A stretch of DNA of 64,000 bases. It comes from Ascochyta rabiei (lineage: Eukaryota; Ascomycota; Dothideomycetes; Pleosporales; Didymellaceae). Positions within the stretch are counted from its first letter, which is position 1; each line of letters begins with the position of its first letter. Of the stretch, positions 12,004 through 21,412 are shown one piece after another. The stretch covers positions 372,001-436,000 of the forward strand of contig NC_082406.1 in NCBI RefSeq assembly GCF_004011695.2, read 5' to 3'. Both the position numbers and the translations under genes were made by a program. Under the pieces are notes generated by a model. The model was not told where the DNA came from. It was given only the letters and a program-made list of their open reading frames with translations, and did not search any database.

Positions 12004-12051
12004 TGCCTCTCAAAGAAGACAGTAACGGTGTCATAAACAAGGCCAAGATAA

Positions 12052-13440
12052 TCACCAGCCATCCGTATGGCTTAGCTGCCAGCTTAGTGTGGCTTTATCA
12101 GGCTCGTCATTGGAGTCGTGCTGGCTTTGTGGCTGCCATCCATCAAAAGAGTCGGCCAAAGGTAGTCTTCGCCAGAGTTGAATAGGAGAGATTCAAAGGA
12201 AAGCATCCTGGCGAGGTTGTCGGTATTTTGGTAAAGGTGCTTTCGCCTTGGGAACAGAATCTAACAAGTCTTCGTATACAACTTCCCAACTTTTAAGCTG
12301 TGCGATGACGTTCCTACGACACTCTTGACCGCAAGGTGGTGTCTTAAGTGCCTGGAGGGTGAAAGCTAACATCTGCCCAACAGCTGTCAAAGTGTAGACG
12401 ATTCGATTAACTGAATCTGACGTCCAACAGACAATTAATAGTACACCATCCTAGAATCGTCGGGCACTCGTAGCAAGATGAACGCTTCGCCATTGCATGT
12501 GCAACCAATTCTAACCAAACCTTAACCATGTAGGAGAACGCTTGTTATATAGCAGCAGCGATGAAGCACCGAAAGTGATCTCTTGAGCTCTCAACCTCCC
12601 GACACCAAACAACGTCTTCAAGCTCGATATCGTCCAGCCCTTCGTAGATATGACCAAGCGGAAGCTTGTGCGGCGCTTTGTATTCGACGATATAGGCGGC
12701 GACGCGGTTGTCTGCACTCTGGGTGCTGGTGTTGTACACGCAGAACAGGTCGGCGCGGGGACGGGAGGCTCGTTTCGTTTCAGCACGACCGCCTGTCGGA
12801 TCTGTGTTTGGCTTTTGCATGGGCCTGTAGGCGTGGCGATCGCCCTCGCCTACTGCTGGAGACTGAAAAACTGCTCCATACCTTCATCCAGCTGTGCCTC
12901 TAGACTCAGCGTGTTAGCATGATTCGCAAACGTTACTGAACCTTGTAGTCTGCATTTTCGTTAGAGGTATTGATTGTTGTGCAGCTGCCTGACGATTGTA
13001 GATACAGGCTTCTCGACTGTCGATCGTTGGAAGAGATGCAGGTCGAGCTCAGAACTCAACATCCGTTGTCTTGTAGTCTCTCCAGACTCTCCCAACGTGT
13101 GTTCCGAGGTGAAATGCCGCTCCTAGGCAAAGCCCGGTTCCATGATGTCGTCCCACACGCGGAGCCTTTCAGATCGAAGCTTGTTGTTCGCGTTCGCAGA
13201 ATCGCCTCGCGTTGATAGGGATGCATCGGTCTGGACGGCAAGACCCAGGTGGAGGTGGTGGTGCCGCGCGTTGAAGAATTCAGGCAACATCGTCTTGCGA
13301 GTCCTTGCCTCAGCTTCTTCGCATCTGTGACACTCATTTCTTTGGATCATCTCAGCTTCCTTCTGTTTAAGCTCTGCGAATTCGCGCCAACATTGTTCCT
13401 GGAGGAACAGTTCCTTGTAGTCCAGTAGGTGCTCAGTCAT
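12052..13440 (-). pseudogene. Protein-kinase-like fungal gene, N-terminal half, broken by stops and frameshifts
   Basis: Minus strand from ATG at 13440. The first 105 codons are open, then in-frame stops at 13123-13125 (TAG), 12961-12963 (TAA) and 12850-12852 (TAG). A frame change near 12820 leads into an open stretch (12820-12545) with FCVYNTS, VAAYIVEYKAPHKL and HIYEGLDDIELEDVV. After another shift come GEAF-like residues, then 12390-12193 with TAVGQMLAFTLQALKTPP and SWEVVYEDLLD. These blocks are typical of the region before the kinase domain in a large family of fungal protein-kinase-like proteins found in accessory regions. A segment between two of the blocks looks deleted, and no kinase domain follows. 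The end is placed at a TGA at 12052-12054. Confidence 0.72.
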
Positions 13441-14170
13441 GCTGTCGCGTTGGCCGATTCAAACGCTTGATACCCTCGGCTGCGGTGATGTGTTCTAGTT
13501 GTTATTTCCTCATATGTGACACAAATGTTTATGCGTTTACAAAAACCCTTACTGACATGTAGACAAACAAAGTTTACTGGAAACAAAAAAGGCGTATGGA
13601 GAGACAGAGTAATGTTGTTTACTCGTTCAGGCTCGGCACGGCGCAGGTCTCACCATATTTTCTTGGCATTCTGCGACCCGCTTCGACTTTATGATCGTGC
13701 CTCCATCGCCGTCTGAAGATTAGGGGACCATCGATCAGACTTGCTAGGAATAGGCTGAACTATCAGTATTTAATAGTTTTGCGAATTTTTCAGTCGGTGT
13801 CACCATGTAGTTCGTGCTAGCAGGATTTGGCAATGCTTGACTCCGAAGCGTAGCGCTCTTGTGCTCACGTGAGGTTGCGGGGCAAACCTGCAAAGCTGCT
13901 TCTAGTCACTACAAAGAAGGGCAGATTGCAGCCAGTATTACAGCCCAAACCTTGATGCAAGAACTGAATGTCAGTGCTATCGCGGCCACATCTCAACGCA
14001 GAAATTTTAATTCAGTAGCCAGACGAATCGCTGTAGACTCTGATGAGTTGAGAATTCCGCATATCGCCTCTGAAACGACACCTGACACGACACATCGCTA
14101 AACCTCCCTTTCGCATTTTGGTCGACATTGATTTTTTGGTTTTCCGAGCGGTATTTCTAGTGTTCAAGAG
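13441..14170. other. Intergenic, no convincing gene
   Basis: Unmutated sequence upstream of the minus-strand kinase-like pseudogene; it may hold that gene's old promoter. Small open frames (13516-13716 and 13859-14101 on plus) look accidental and show no family motif. Confidence 0.4.
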
Positions 14171-14536
14171 GGTTTCACTGAGAAAAACCGATCAAATGGT
14201 ATGCCTTCTACCCCAACACCTGCTTTTCCTAAATATTGAAAGGCATTCAATCTTGCGGATTTCAGACCTCTCGAACAAGGAGTGAGTTTCACAGATGTAG
14301 GGCCGAACACAGTCGTGATAGTGAAAGGCCAAGACCAGGAAGTGCATTGGAAAGACAGTAAGGTAACGGTTATCGAAACGAGCATCGAGGGGAACGAACA
14401 GTACACTTCCCTGTTCAATCTACCCGAGGGATCGCTAAAACTCAAACCCAGTTGGGATCTGTACATTGCAGGCGGCAAGGTTGTAGAAAGAGAAAGATGC
14501 AAGGAGAGAGGCGTTCTGTGTGATGCTCAACGATAG
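14171..14536 (+). pseudogene. Possible gene fragment of unknown family with one internal stop
   Basis: The plus frame beginning near 14171 (ATG at 14201) runs with one TGA at 14237-14239 to TAG at 14534-14536. Its protein-like part includes FTDVGPNTVVIVKGQDQEVH and TSLFNLPEGSLKLKPSWDLY, which reads more like a real globular protein than the open frame on the other strand (14164-14502). It overlaps the 3' end of the next gene by about 10 bp, tail to tail. Which strand is coding is uncertain, and I recognise no family. Confidence 0.35.
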
Positions 14537-15429
14537 AGCTTACCCTGAATGTGGACACCCCCTCGTAAGCCCACAGCCAAACTAACTGTGCCTTCTCTTC
14601 CAGAAATGATCATCGAGACACATTCTGTGAGGCGCCGCCCATCCGCTAGCTCTTTTACTCGTACAGGGCACTCCGTTATTGCAGCGTGTATCTCAGTGCC
14701 AAAAATCGCAATGATGGCTTGATCTGAAACCCCCTTCAAGGTGATTTCCGAACGAGGGACGATCTGAGTCATGCCACTTTCGTGTACGATGTGCAAGACG
14801 CCGGCCACCCAATCCGCTTTGGCGTTGAACAGTGTCTTGAAAAGCTCTTGCACGTCCTTTTCGCAGATGTCGAGACTCATGAGACAGGGAACCGTATTGT
14901 CCGGTGTCGGCCAGGAAGGAAAGTCCATCGTTACTGCGGCTTTCCACACATTTTCAACTAACACCTTCCTGATCATGTCGCTCATGTGCTCTCTAAAGAC
15001 CTCCTTGGTCCCCTTTAGAACAGCGTTGGTAAACTGTGGTGGCCGCTCAGCTTGACGTATGTTCAGGCTTGCAGCGAGTGTTCGGACACCAGAATGAATG
15101 ATTGCTGCGTCATCAGGACTGCTGGTGATCTTGTTGACCAAAGCCTCAAGTACACTCGCTCTGGTAGAGTCCAACTCGTTTTGCGAGAAACTGATAGCGC
15201 ACAGCAGGTAGTGGTAGAGACTTATTGTATGAATTCTACTGAGGAACTCGCGCTGCTTCTTGGCTCCTCTGGATGAGCTCTTGTTGTTTGCGACTGTTGG
15301 CAAACGTTTCAGTTGCGTGTTCTCCAATGTCTGAGAATGCCCTAATTGCTTTGAAACATTCAGGATCTTTTGCCATCCGGCTTCGGTGTCCGGAATGCCG
15401 TTTCGCACATTTTTGGACTTCTTGGACAT
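14527..15429 (-). CDS. Hypothetical protein, intact 300-residue ORF
   Basis: The only long, unbroken, intron-free reading frame in the island. It starts at ATG 15429 with a lysine-rich MSKKSKNVRNG and ends at 14527. The N-terminal third is basic and Ser-rich. The middle is helical with Arg/Lys and alternating hydrophobics (about residues 65-160). The C-terminal third is strand-like (for example QIVPRSEITLKGVSDQ, then TVSLAVGLRGGVHIQGK). There is no signal peptide or membrane segment. I recognise no domain. It diverges from the gene at 15719-17044 across a roughly 290-bp shared upstream region. Lack of stops beside damaged neighbours suggests it is still maintained or escaped mutation by chance. 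Confidence 0.7.
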   Translation of the reverse strand: MSKKSKNVRNGIPDTEAGWQKILNVSKQLGHSQTLENTQLKRLPTVANNKSSSRGAKKQREFLSRIHTISLYHYLLCAISFSQNELDSTRASVLEALVNKITSSPDDAAIIHSGVRTLAASLNIRQAERPPQFTNAVLKGTKEVFREHMSDMIRKVLVENVWKAAVTMDFPSWPTPDNTVPCLMSLDICEKDVQELFKTLFNAKADWVAGVLHIVHESGMTQIVPRSEITLKGVSDQAIIAIFGTEIHAAITECPVRVKELADGRRLTECVSMIISGREGTVSLAVGLRGGVHIQGKLYR

Positions 15430-15735
15430 GATCCAGTATGCGTGAGAGTCGCGTGTATATTGTGTGTGTCGTCCAAATCGTCGAGTGTGTGGTATGATTA
15501 GAAGTCAAGTGTCCGGTCAAGTTAAAAGTCAGGCCTGCGGCGACTAGACTTACGTTGGCGTGACCGGTATGAGTCTAGTATGTGATCGAGGTGCAGATGA
15601 GCGTGTGATTCGATGCACGGTCAGTTGTGTGATGATCATAGGTTGTGTGATCGATTCACATTCGAGTGTGTGATTAATGTAAGGTTAGGCTGACAATTGA
15701 TGCATATACGAGTGTGTGATAGGATCGCAGCGGAG
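15430..15735. promoter_or_regulatory. Divergent upstream region with repeated GTGTG(T)GAT motifs
   Basis: Between two divergent genes a short word of the form G(A/C/T)GTGTG(A/G)T recurs at least seven times at irregular spacing: near 15486, 15602, 15627, 15645, 15665, 15711 and 15737, plus a GTGTGTGTCG run near 15460. All are in the same orientation. Irregular spacing suggests clustered protein-binding sites or a decayed minisatellite. No TATA box is clear. Confidence 0.4.
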
Positions 15736-17044
15736 CGTGTGGTCGACGCGTCTAGAATGCAAATGGGCTCCCTACTATTCCGTCGGTGCGACAAGCAATC
15801 AGACCAGGAAATGGTGCAAGTATCATGTAGGCTCCTACAAGCTTGTGGAGTCCACAACCTCATCTTTCGACCGTCCCTTGGCCTCTACGCTAGGACAAGC
15901 TATCACTGACCCAAGCTATGAACCGTCCACAATCGGTGCGTACGTTGACCTTGTGCCCTCCAGTCTCTCATCAGGTCCAGGCGGGTTATGAAACTATATC
16001 GTCAATCAACTACGTAGTCCGATCGGAAGACAAACCACTTGGCGGCCCTCGACAGATTCTGACCGTCTTTCGTGAAGATGGAAACAGCTACGTGAAGTTC
16101 AACATGGCTCGTGACTACAAGAGAAGTCAAGATGGGAGGGTGCATGAGTACCTACCATTCACCTTCGAAGTTGGCGAGTTCAGACAAAGATTTTCCAAAA
16201 GCGAGCATGGAGAGGTTATGGAAGAACTGAATAAGAAGGTTGCAGAGCTTAACAAAGACAAAAGTGAAGTTAAATCTGCAATGACTATCTGGCTCGAATG
16301 GTTTTCGGGCTGGCTGCAACCTATCCTTGGATGTCTGCCACTCGAATCAGGCACTCGTCCAGCTGATGGCCTCCAAGAGGACTAACCGAAGCGTTATGAC
16401 TCTATCGACAGTGATATAAACGATAGTAAGGCGTACAGTCATTCATCACAACAGCCAATGATGATACAACGCGCAACAGAGGAATTCACGCATCAAGATG
16501 TACCTTGGGAAGGAGCCAACATAGTAAGTGCCTATTACCTTGACATTGCTCGCTTGAGCTTACCATAAATCTCCAGCGTGGATCTCCAGCTGCAGCGAGT
16601 GCCGTTTCGCGTCTCCCCGACTCAACCCAAAGAACGCCAATGGCATGTCATATCGCTCAGTCGAACACCCATAACCCACGAACATGCCTCCAGCCTTCCC
16701 CTTCCGAATCCACGACTGATCGCAAATCATCATCCACGACGCGTGAGAACACTACCATCACTGCCGAAGACGCTGCTTTGTGGATTGGATCTCTTATGGC
16801 GATTTCAGACATTGGCGTCAGAGCGCAGAAGATACTCGTACGCAGGCATCAAAGGTGTCGGCTCATACAACGAGATATCAGCCTTGACGATCTCTGCTCT
16901 AGTCGGGAAGACACTATCAAGGCCGTCGTCGGTGACTTGAATTATGCCGTTGCCTGGGGGCTTCATCTGAACCGGCAAGGTTGTGAGTTCCCAATATATA
17001 CTGGACCTCCAATGGAACAACTGGTAGCCGCTAGACACCACTGA
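15719..17044 (+). pseudogene. Three-exon gene of unknown function with one in-frame stop and no ATG seen
   Basis: Exon 1 (about 15719-15935) joins exon 2 (16018-16523) through an 82-bp GT/AG intron that keeps phase. A 53-bp intron (16524-16576) leads to exon 3 (16577-17044). TAA at 16383-16385 interrupts exon 2, but the same frame continues without another stop to the intron and on to TGA at 17042-17044. The TAA fits a former CAA. No ATG precedes exon 1 in frame; ATA at 15719 could be a mutated ATG, or an upstream exon is missing. The product would be about 396 residues: a charged helix around EVMEELNKKVAELNKDKSEV, then an aromatic segment IWLEWFSGWLQPILG, a Ser/Thr-rich linker, and a helical C-terminus. 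I do not recognise it. Confidence 0.55.
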
Positions 17045-17449
17045 AATAAGGTGTCGACACGTAATCGATCCTGGTAAGGAGGAGTTCATAATATGATTTG
17101 ACGTAAATAGTCATTAATATCTGGAACCTAAACGTATTGTCTCTTGATAGTAACGATCCTCCTTTCTCTGGTATTGTCCAATACATAACGTCCTTTGTTA
17201 TGGATGCTTCCATGAGCACTATAGCAATGATGTCAGCGTGGTCAAGAGATGTGGGCATGCGCCGCGTCCCGACAATGGCGGATGCGCCATGCATGAACCC
17301 AAGAAGGATGAGTCTGTGCCCGACGTGCTGCCCTCTTAAAGCACCGGCTCGAGACCAGAACCACGTCGGGGTTGGGTCGCTTCTGCACCGGCTCGTGGCG
17401 TTAGAGACTGGATCCCTGTCAGCATGCAGTCTGCCAAACTAGCTAAAGA
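17045..17449. other. End of the island; possible minus-strand gene remnant
   Basis: A minus-strand frame at about 17340-17031 gives a protein-like stretch with HGASAIVGTRR and DHADIIAIVLMEASITKDVM. It is hydrophobic and possibly a piece of a real protein, but without a recognised family or clear ends. The plus frame at 17137-17442 is its shadow. From about 17440 the sequence turns abruptly RIP-like. Confidence 0.3.
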
Positions 17450-18261
17450 TTACCCACATGCTAACTACTAAATCACCTTAAGCAGCTGTTAACTTGCCTA
17501 ACTAACCCTTATATACGCAGATTGGTTGCAAAGATCTCTAAACATAGACAGAACACACTAACACACTATCCCTCTAAATAGGTCTTACAGATCCTGCAAT
17601 AGGTAAGGCTAAAATGTCTCTACAACATTAAACAACAAACTAACTTCTAATAACAGCTGCTGTAAAATAGAGAAACAATATTTACGTACAGGAGCAGATA
17701 GAAAGTGTAAAAGTTGTAAACAGTTATGTTATATATGCACTTATAACTATATACGTAAGAAGAAAGGACTAAGAAGGAAAAGCCTAAAAGTAACGTCTAA
17801 AATGCGCAAAGAAAGACTCCTTAAAAGTCCATCTTAGTACACAGGGAGCTTTCAGGCATATTAAAGAATAGAAGACGCTATTATCTTAAGAACATAAATT
17901 CTACTAACACTTAGTATCCCTTTAATTATAAATTAGACTAAAAGATTTAGTAAGGAGACATAATTAACTGCTAGAGGAAAAAGCTTACTAGGTACGGATA
18001 TGTAGGAGACGCCACCAACTTCTGCAAGTTAGAGTCTGGTTAAGACAATAGACGTAAAGACAACTAAACTAACTTGCGCTAGAAGGGTCTCTAATGCAAA
18101 AGCACCTTTAATATTAGAGTAGACTACAGCCTGTATATAAGCTTATAACCCTACCCCTATTCCTAATACAACATATACTTTAAGACTTCTAGTCTATATC
18201 TCTAATTATAAGGCTGTAATAAGTATTAAGATATACCTACTACTCTTAGTCTGCCCTAGTC
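17450..18261. other. RIP-decayed DNA, unassigned
   Basis: TA-rich decayed sequence that resumes at 19773 after the Tc1/mariner insertion. I could not tie it to any family in the window. A short Cys-containing, basic stretch near 17690-17770 on plus is not enough for a call. Confidence 0.4.
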
Positions 18262-18263
18262 TA

Positions 18264-19770
18264 CGGAGGAGCATTTCAAAAGTCCCCCCCCCCCCCCCCC
18301 CCTAGTCAACGCACGGAGCAGTTAGGGGTAAATCAGCCTGGGTTTCTTATGACGTGTCCTCTCGGCTTTCTCTCTTCTATCTCCTCTACCTTCTCTATCT
18401 ACTTCTATCTATCTACAGTTTATTATGCTAGTCTTTAATCTTACTACTTATGCTCTAATTATAGCCTATAAGGCTAATAGAAAGACAAATTTAGAGATTA
18501 CGTTCTTAACTAGTGTTAAGAAGCGTATAATTAACTCAATCTACTTATAAGCAATTAAGAGAGGCTTTAATCCTACTGTTAGACCTATTTAACTAGAGAA
18601 CAAGCATGTCAAAGATAGAGCGCAATCTAGGAGGCCTTTAAAACAGCAACAGGCCTTTAAGAAGGTTGTAAACCTTATAAGACAGGATTGTTATAGCAGA
18701 AAGAAGACCTATGCTGATATTGCTAATGATCTTAGTTAAGATAGCCTAGATATCTTAGCCTCTACAGTGTAGAGAGTACTTAGAAAATCAGGCTACAAGA
18801 AGACCAAACTAACAAGGAAGGAGAGGTTAGCTTAGTATCTTAAGCATAAAGATTAGACTATTAAGGATTAGAAGAACGTTATCTAGAGTAATAAGACTGC
18901 TGTAGTTCTCCTTTATCAACGTGGAGGATACAGAGTCTAAAGAAAGGTAGATAAGGCTGTTGTTAAGAGCTGTATTTAAGAGAGATAGAAAGGATACTCT
19001 AAGTTTATGTTTTAGGGTTACTTTACGTATAAGAAGAAAGGTCCTTGTTACTACTAGACACCTAAGACAAAGTAAGAAAAAAAAGAGGCTATAAAGAAGA
19101 TTAATAAGTTAAACTAAGAGATAGAGCCTTTAATAAAAGAGAGGTAGGAGATTACAATAGGTATAGAGAGGCTTAGTCTACGTACAAAGCCTAGCAAAAA
19201 ACCTTAATAGAGATAGAATTAGAAGACTAGTAAGCTATTACAAGGCAAGGGCTTAGGGATAGACTAGTAGTAGTACTAGTTAACTATTATAAAGCCTAAG
19301 CTAATTCCTTTTATAAAGAAGTGTATAAAAGAGAGACCTAGTACACTAGTTTAGGAGGATAAAGCACCTACTTATAACTACTATATACAAAGTGTAGTAT
19401 ATAGCTAGAAGCATATAGCATAGCTACTTTAGTGTTGTAACTTACTAGATCTGAATGCTATTAAGCCTTATTAGTTCTAGATAAAGAGATATACAACAAA
19501 GAAAGGAGCACTAAAGAGTAGACCTTAGGCTATTTAGGTATAGAAACAGTGTTAGGATAAGCTACCTTAAGAGAAGATTTAGTGCTAGATTAGCGTATCC
19601 TAATCTATATCTAGAAGATTATTAAGTTAGATAGAGGTAATAAGTATAAGGAGGGCAGAGATGTACGTAGGACTAATTAAGTTAGATTAAATCTATCGGG
19701 CCTACTACCCCTAACACTACCCCGTACGTTGACTAGGGGGGGGGGGAAAGACTTTTAAAATGCACCTCCG
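18264..19770 (+). mobile_element. Tc1/mariner transposon, complete with terminal repeats
   Basis: 1507 bp bounded by TA on both sides (18262-18263 and 19771-19772). Left end CGGAGGAGCATTTCAAAAGT, right end the inverted ACTTTTAAAATGCACCTCCG. Each terminus continues into a homopolymer: 19 C (18284-18302) on the left and 11 G (19736-19746) on the right, then TAGTCAACG and its inverse. It is inserted in decayed DNA of unknown origin. Confidence 0.88.
18424..19700 (+). pseudogene. Tc1/mariner transposase, RIP-degraded
   Basis: The plus frame from ATG at 18424 reads through many TAG/TAA. It has an N-terminal helix-turn-helix region (about 18500-18800), then the DDE catalytic domain. Blocks resembling fungal Tc1 transposases include RGGYRV, GYSKFMFWGY-like, KGPCYYW-like and a QEDKAP-like block near 19355 that holds the second catalytic Asp. 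The first Asp block reads SNKTAVV at about 18880-18905 where the family has SDET, so Asp has become Asn and Glu has become Lys through G-to-A changes. Catalytically dead on several counts. Confidence 0.85.
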
Positions 19771-19772
19771 TA

Positions 19773-20179
19773 CCTTTAACTTTATTACTTAGCATTACTA
19801 ACTACCTAACTGCTTTTAGATAGTATCCCTTAAGCGGTAACTTACTCTAGACAGAATACTAGAATCTTCTTAGAAATATTGTAAGGATAGCTATAGATCT
19901 AATGCCTATAGCTTAAGAGAAAGCAGCTAGAGACTTTCTTATACTTCTAAGCTGCTTAAAACAGCAGATTCTGTTAAAAGGGGGCGTCTAGGTTAAGTTA
20001 TATAGTCTAAGTAGGACAAAAGCCTTTATGTAACGTAGAGCGGATATACAGATAGTAGCTCTAAATTAGATAGCTAGTCTTTTATTTATAGGATAAATGG
20101 TATTTTAGTATCTATCTAAACTAGCTCTATCTTGTTTTGCCGCAGGTTATAGTTTCCTAGCAATTATTACTTCTTATAT
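19773..20179. other. RIP-decayed DNA, unassigned (continuation of 17450-18261)
   Basis: Continues the sequence interrupted by the Tc1/mariner element. Plus-frame pieces such as IASLLFIG and LSCFAAGYSFLA look like remnants of a membrane or large soluble protein, but no family can be named. Confidence 0.35.
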
Positions 20180-20434
20180 TGTTCCAGTATAGGTATCGAA
20201 GCATCTCGTTAGCAGGCGCATCAGGAAGGATACTTATCGTCATCATTGTTAAGGGTCAAAGAGACGGGTGATACGGTAGTTAAATTCTATAAGTAAGTGT
20301 TTCTAGTTGTTGTTGTAGGTGTCCTGCCTTGACAGTTCCTGTCAAGGCCTCTTATACCCGTCTGCCGGCCAGATTACATACACTAGCTAAGCATCCTGGT
20401 TCTTACTAAGGCAGTCACCGTGTGCACCGGCACA
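20180..20434 (-). repeat. Solo LTR of gypsy family G3 (LTR 1)
   Basis: 255 bp, TGTTCC...GGCACA as written, i.e. TGTGCC...GGAACA in sense. Flanked by ATAT on both sides (20176-20179 and 20435-20438), a 4-bp target duplication. No polypurine tract or internal element sequence adjoins, so this is a solo LTR. The same LTR occurs at 21221, 35142, 44369 and 57796. Confidence 0.85.
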
Positions 20435-20480
20435 ATATTACTAATAGAACTTCTCTAACTTAGCCTACTTACCCTAAAGC

Positions 20481-21215
20481 TACGCTGGCAAAAGGGTAGG
20501 GGGTACCCCGGGGTTAGGTAGGGGTTAGGTACGGTCCGTACGGACGTTAGGTAGGGGTAGGGTAGGGGTAGCCTAGTAGGGTCCATATAGGGTAGGGGTA
20601 GGGTAGGGTCTACATGGACTAGGGGTAGAGGTAGGGGTAGGGTAGGGTCTACATAGGGTAGGGATAGGGTACAGTCCGCACGGATTAGGGGTAGAGGCAG
20701 GGTAGGGTAGGGTTTAGGGTAGGGTCTGTAGGAAAGAGTTAGGCCTAAGTAGGGCCCGTAGGTGTCAGCGTCTAACTCTTTAACTAAAGTAGTTATTGCA
20801 AAACTTTGTACTGTAAGAATGTAGAGCAAAGGAAGCGCTTTTAAACAGTCTATATACCGTAAGATCTTGCGCAGAACTAGTAGAGCTAGAGCAGTTGTTA
20901 TGTTAGCCTAAATTGTAATAACCTAGGATTTATACAACAACTACTGTAACTCTACTAGGTTTGCTTGGAATCTTACGGTATATAGACCATTAAAAAGCGC
21001 TTTCTTTATTCTAAATTTCTGCAGTACGAGGTTTTGCAATAATTGCTTTAGTTAAAGAGTGGGACGCCGACACCTACCCTACCTAACCTCTACCCCTACC
21101 CTATGTAGACCCTACCTAACCCCTACTCCTACCCCATGTAGACCATACCCTACTACTACATCTACCCCATGTAGACCCTACCCTACCCCTACCCTCTTAG
21201 CAAGGAATTAGCGTA
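20481..21215. mobile_element. Foldback/MITE related to the hAT element, with TAGGG/TAGGGG arrays
   Basis: 735 bp. Left end TACGCTGGCAAAAGGGTAGG equals the termini of the hAT element at 28331-34955; right end is the variant CTTAGCAAGGAATTAGCGTA. Arms of degenerate TAGGG/TAGGGG repeats (20495-20750, and the complement at 21075-21195) with GTCCGTACGGAC-type palindromes flank an inner inverted repeat: about 20755-20860 pairs with 20955-21085, sharing TCTATATACCGTAAGATC-like sequence and AAAGCGCTTT. There is no coding capacity, and no matching 8-bp duplication could be found. Confidence 0.65.
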
Positions 21216-21412
21216 GGTAGTGTGCCGGTGCACATGGTGACTGCCTTAGTAAGAACCAGGATGCTTAGCTAGTGTACGTAATCTGGCCGGCAAAAAGGTA
21301 TAAGAGCCTTAACAGTAACTGTCAAGGCAGGACACCTACAACAACACCTAGCAGAACACTTACTTATAGAATTCAATTACCGTACTACTTATCTCTCTTT
21401 CTCCTAACAATA

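Noticed and set aside
12583..13330. Several plus-strand ORFs of 62-106 residues
   Set aside because: They lie antisense to the kinase-like pseudogene and have no family resemblance.
14164..14502. 112-residue minus-strand ORF
   Set aside because: The plus strand reads more like protein here despite one stop; the minus frame is probably its shadow, though this is not certain.
20455..20829. 124-residue Pro/Leu/Tyr-rich minus-strand ORF
   Set aside because: Low-complexity translation of the TAGGG/TAGGGG array; no real protein.
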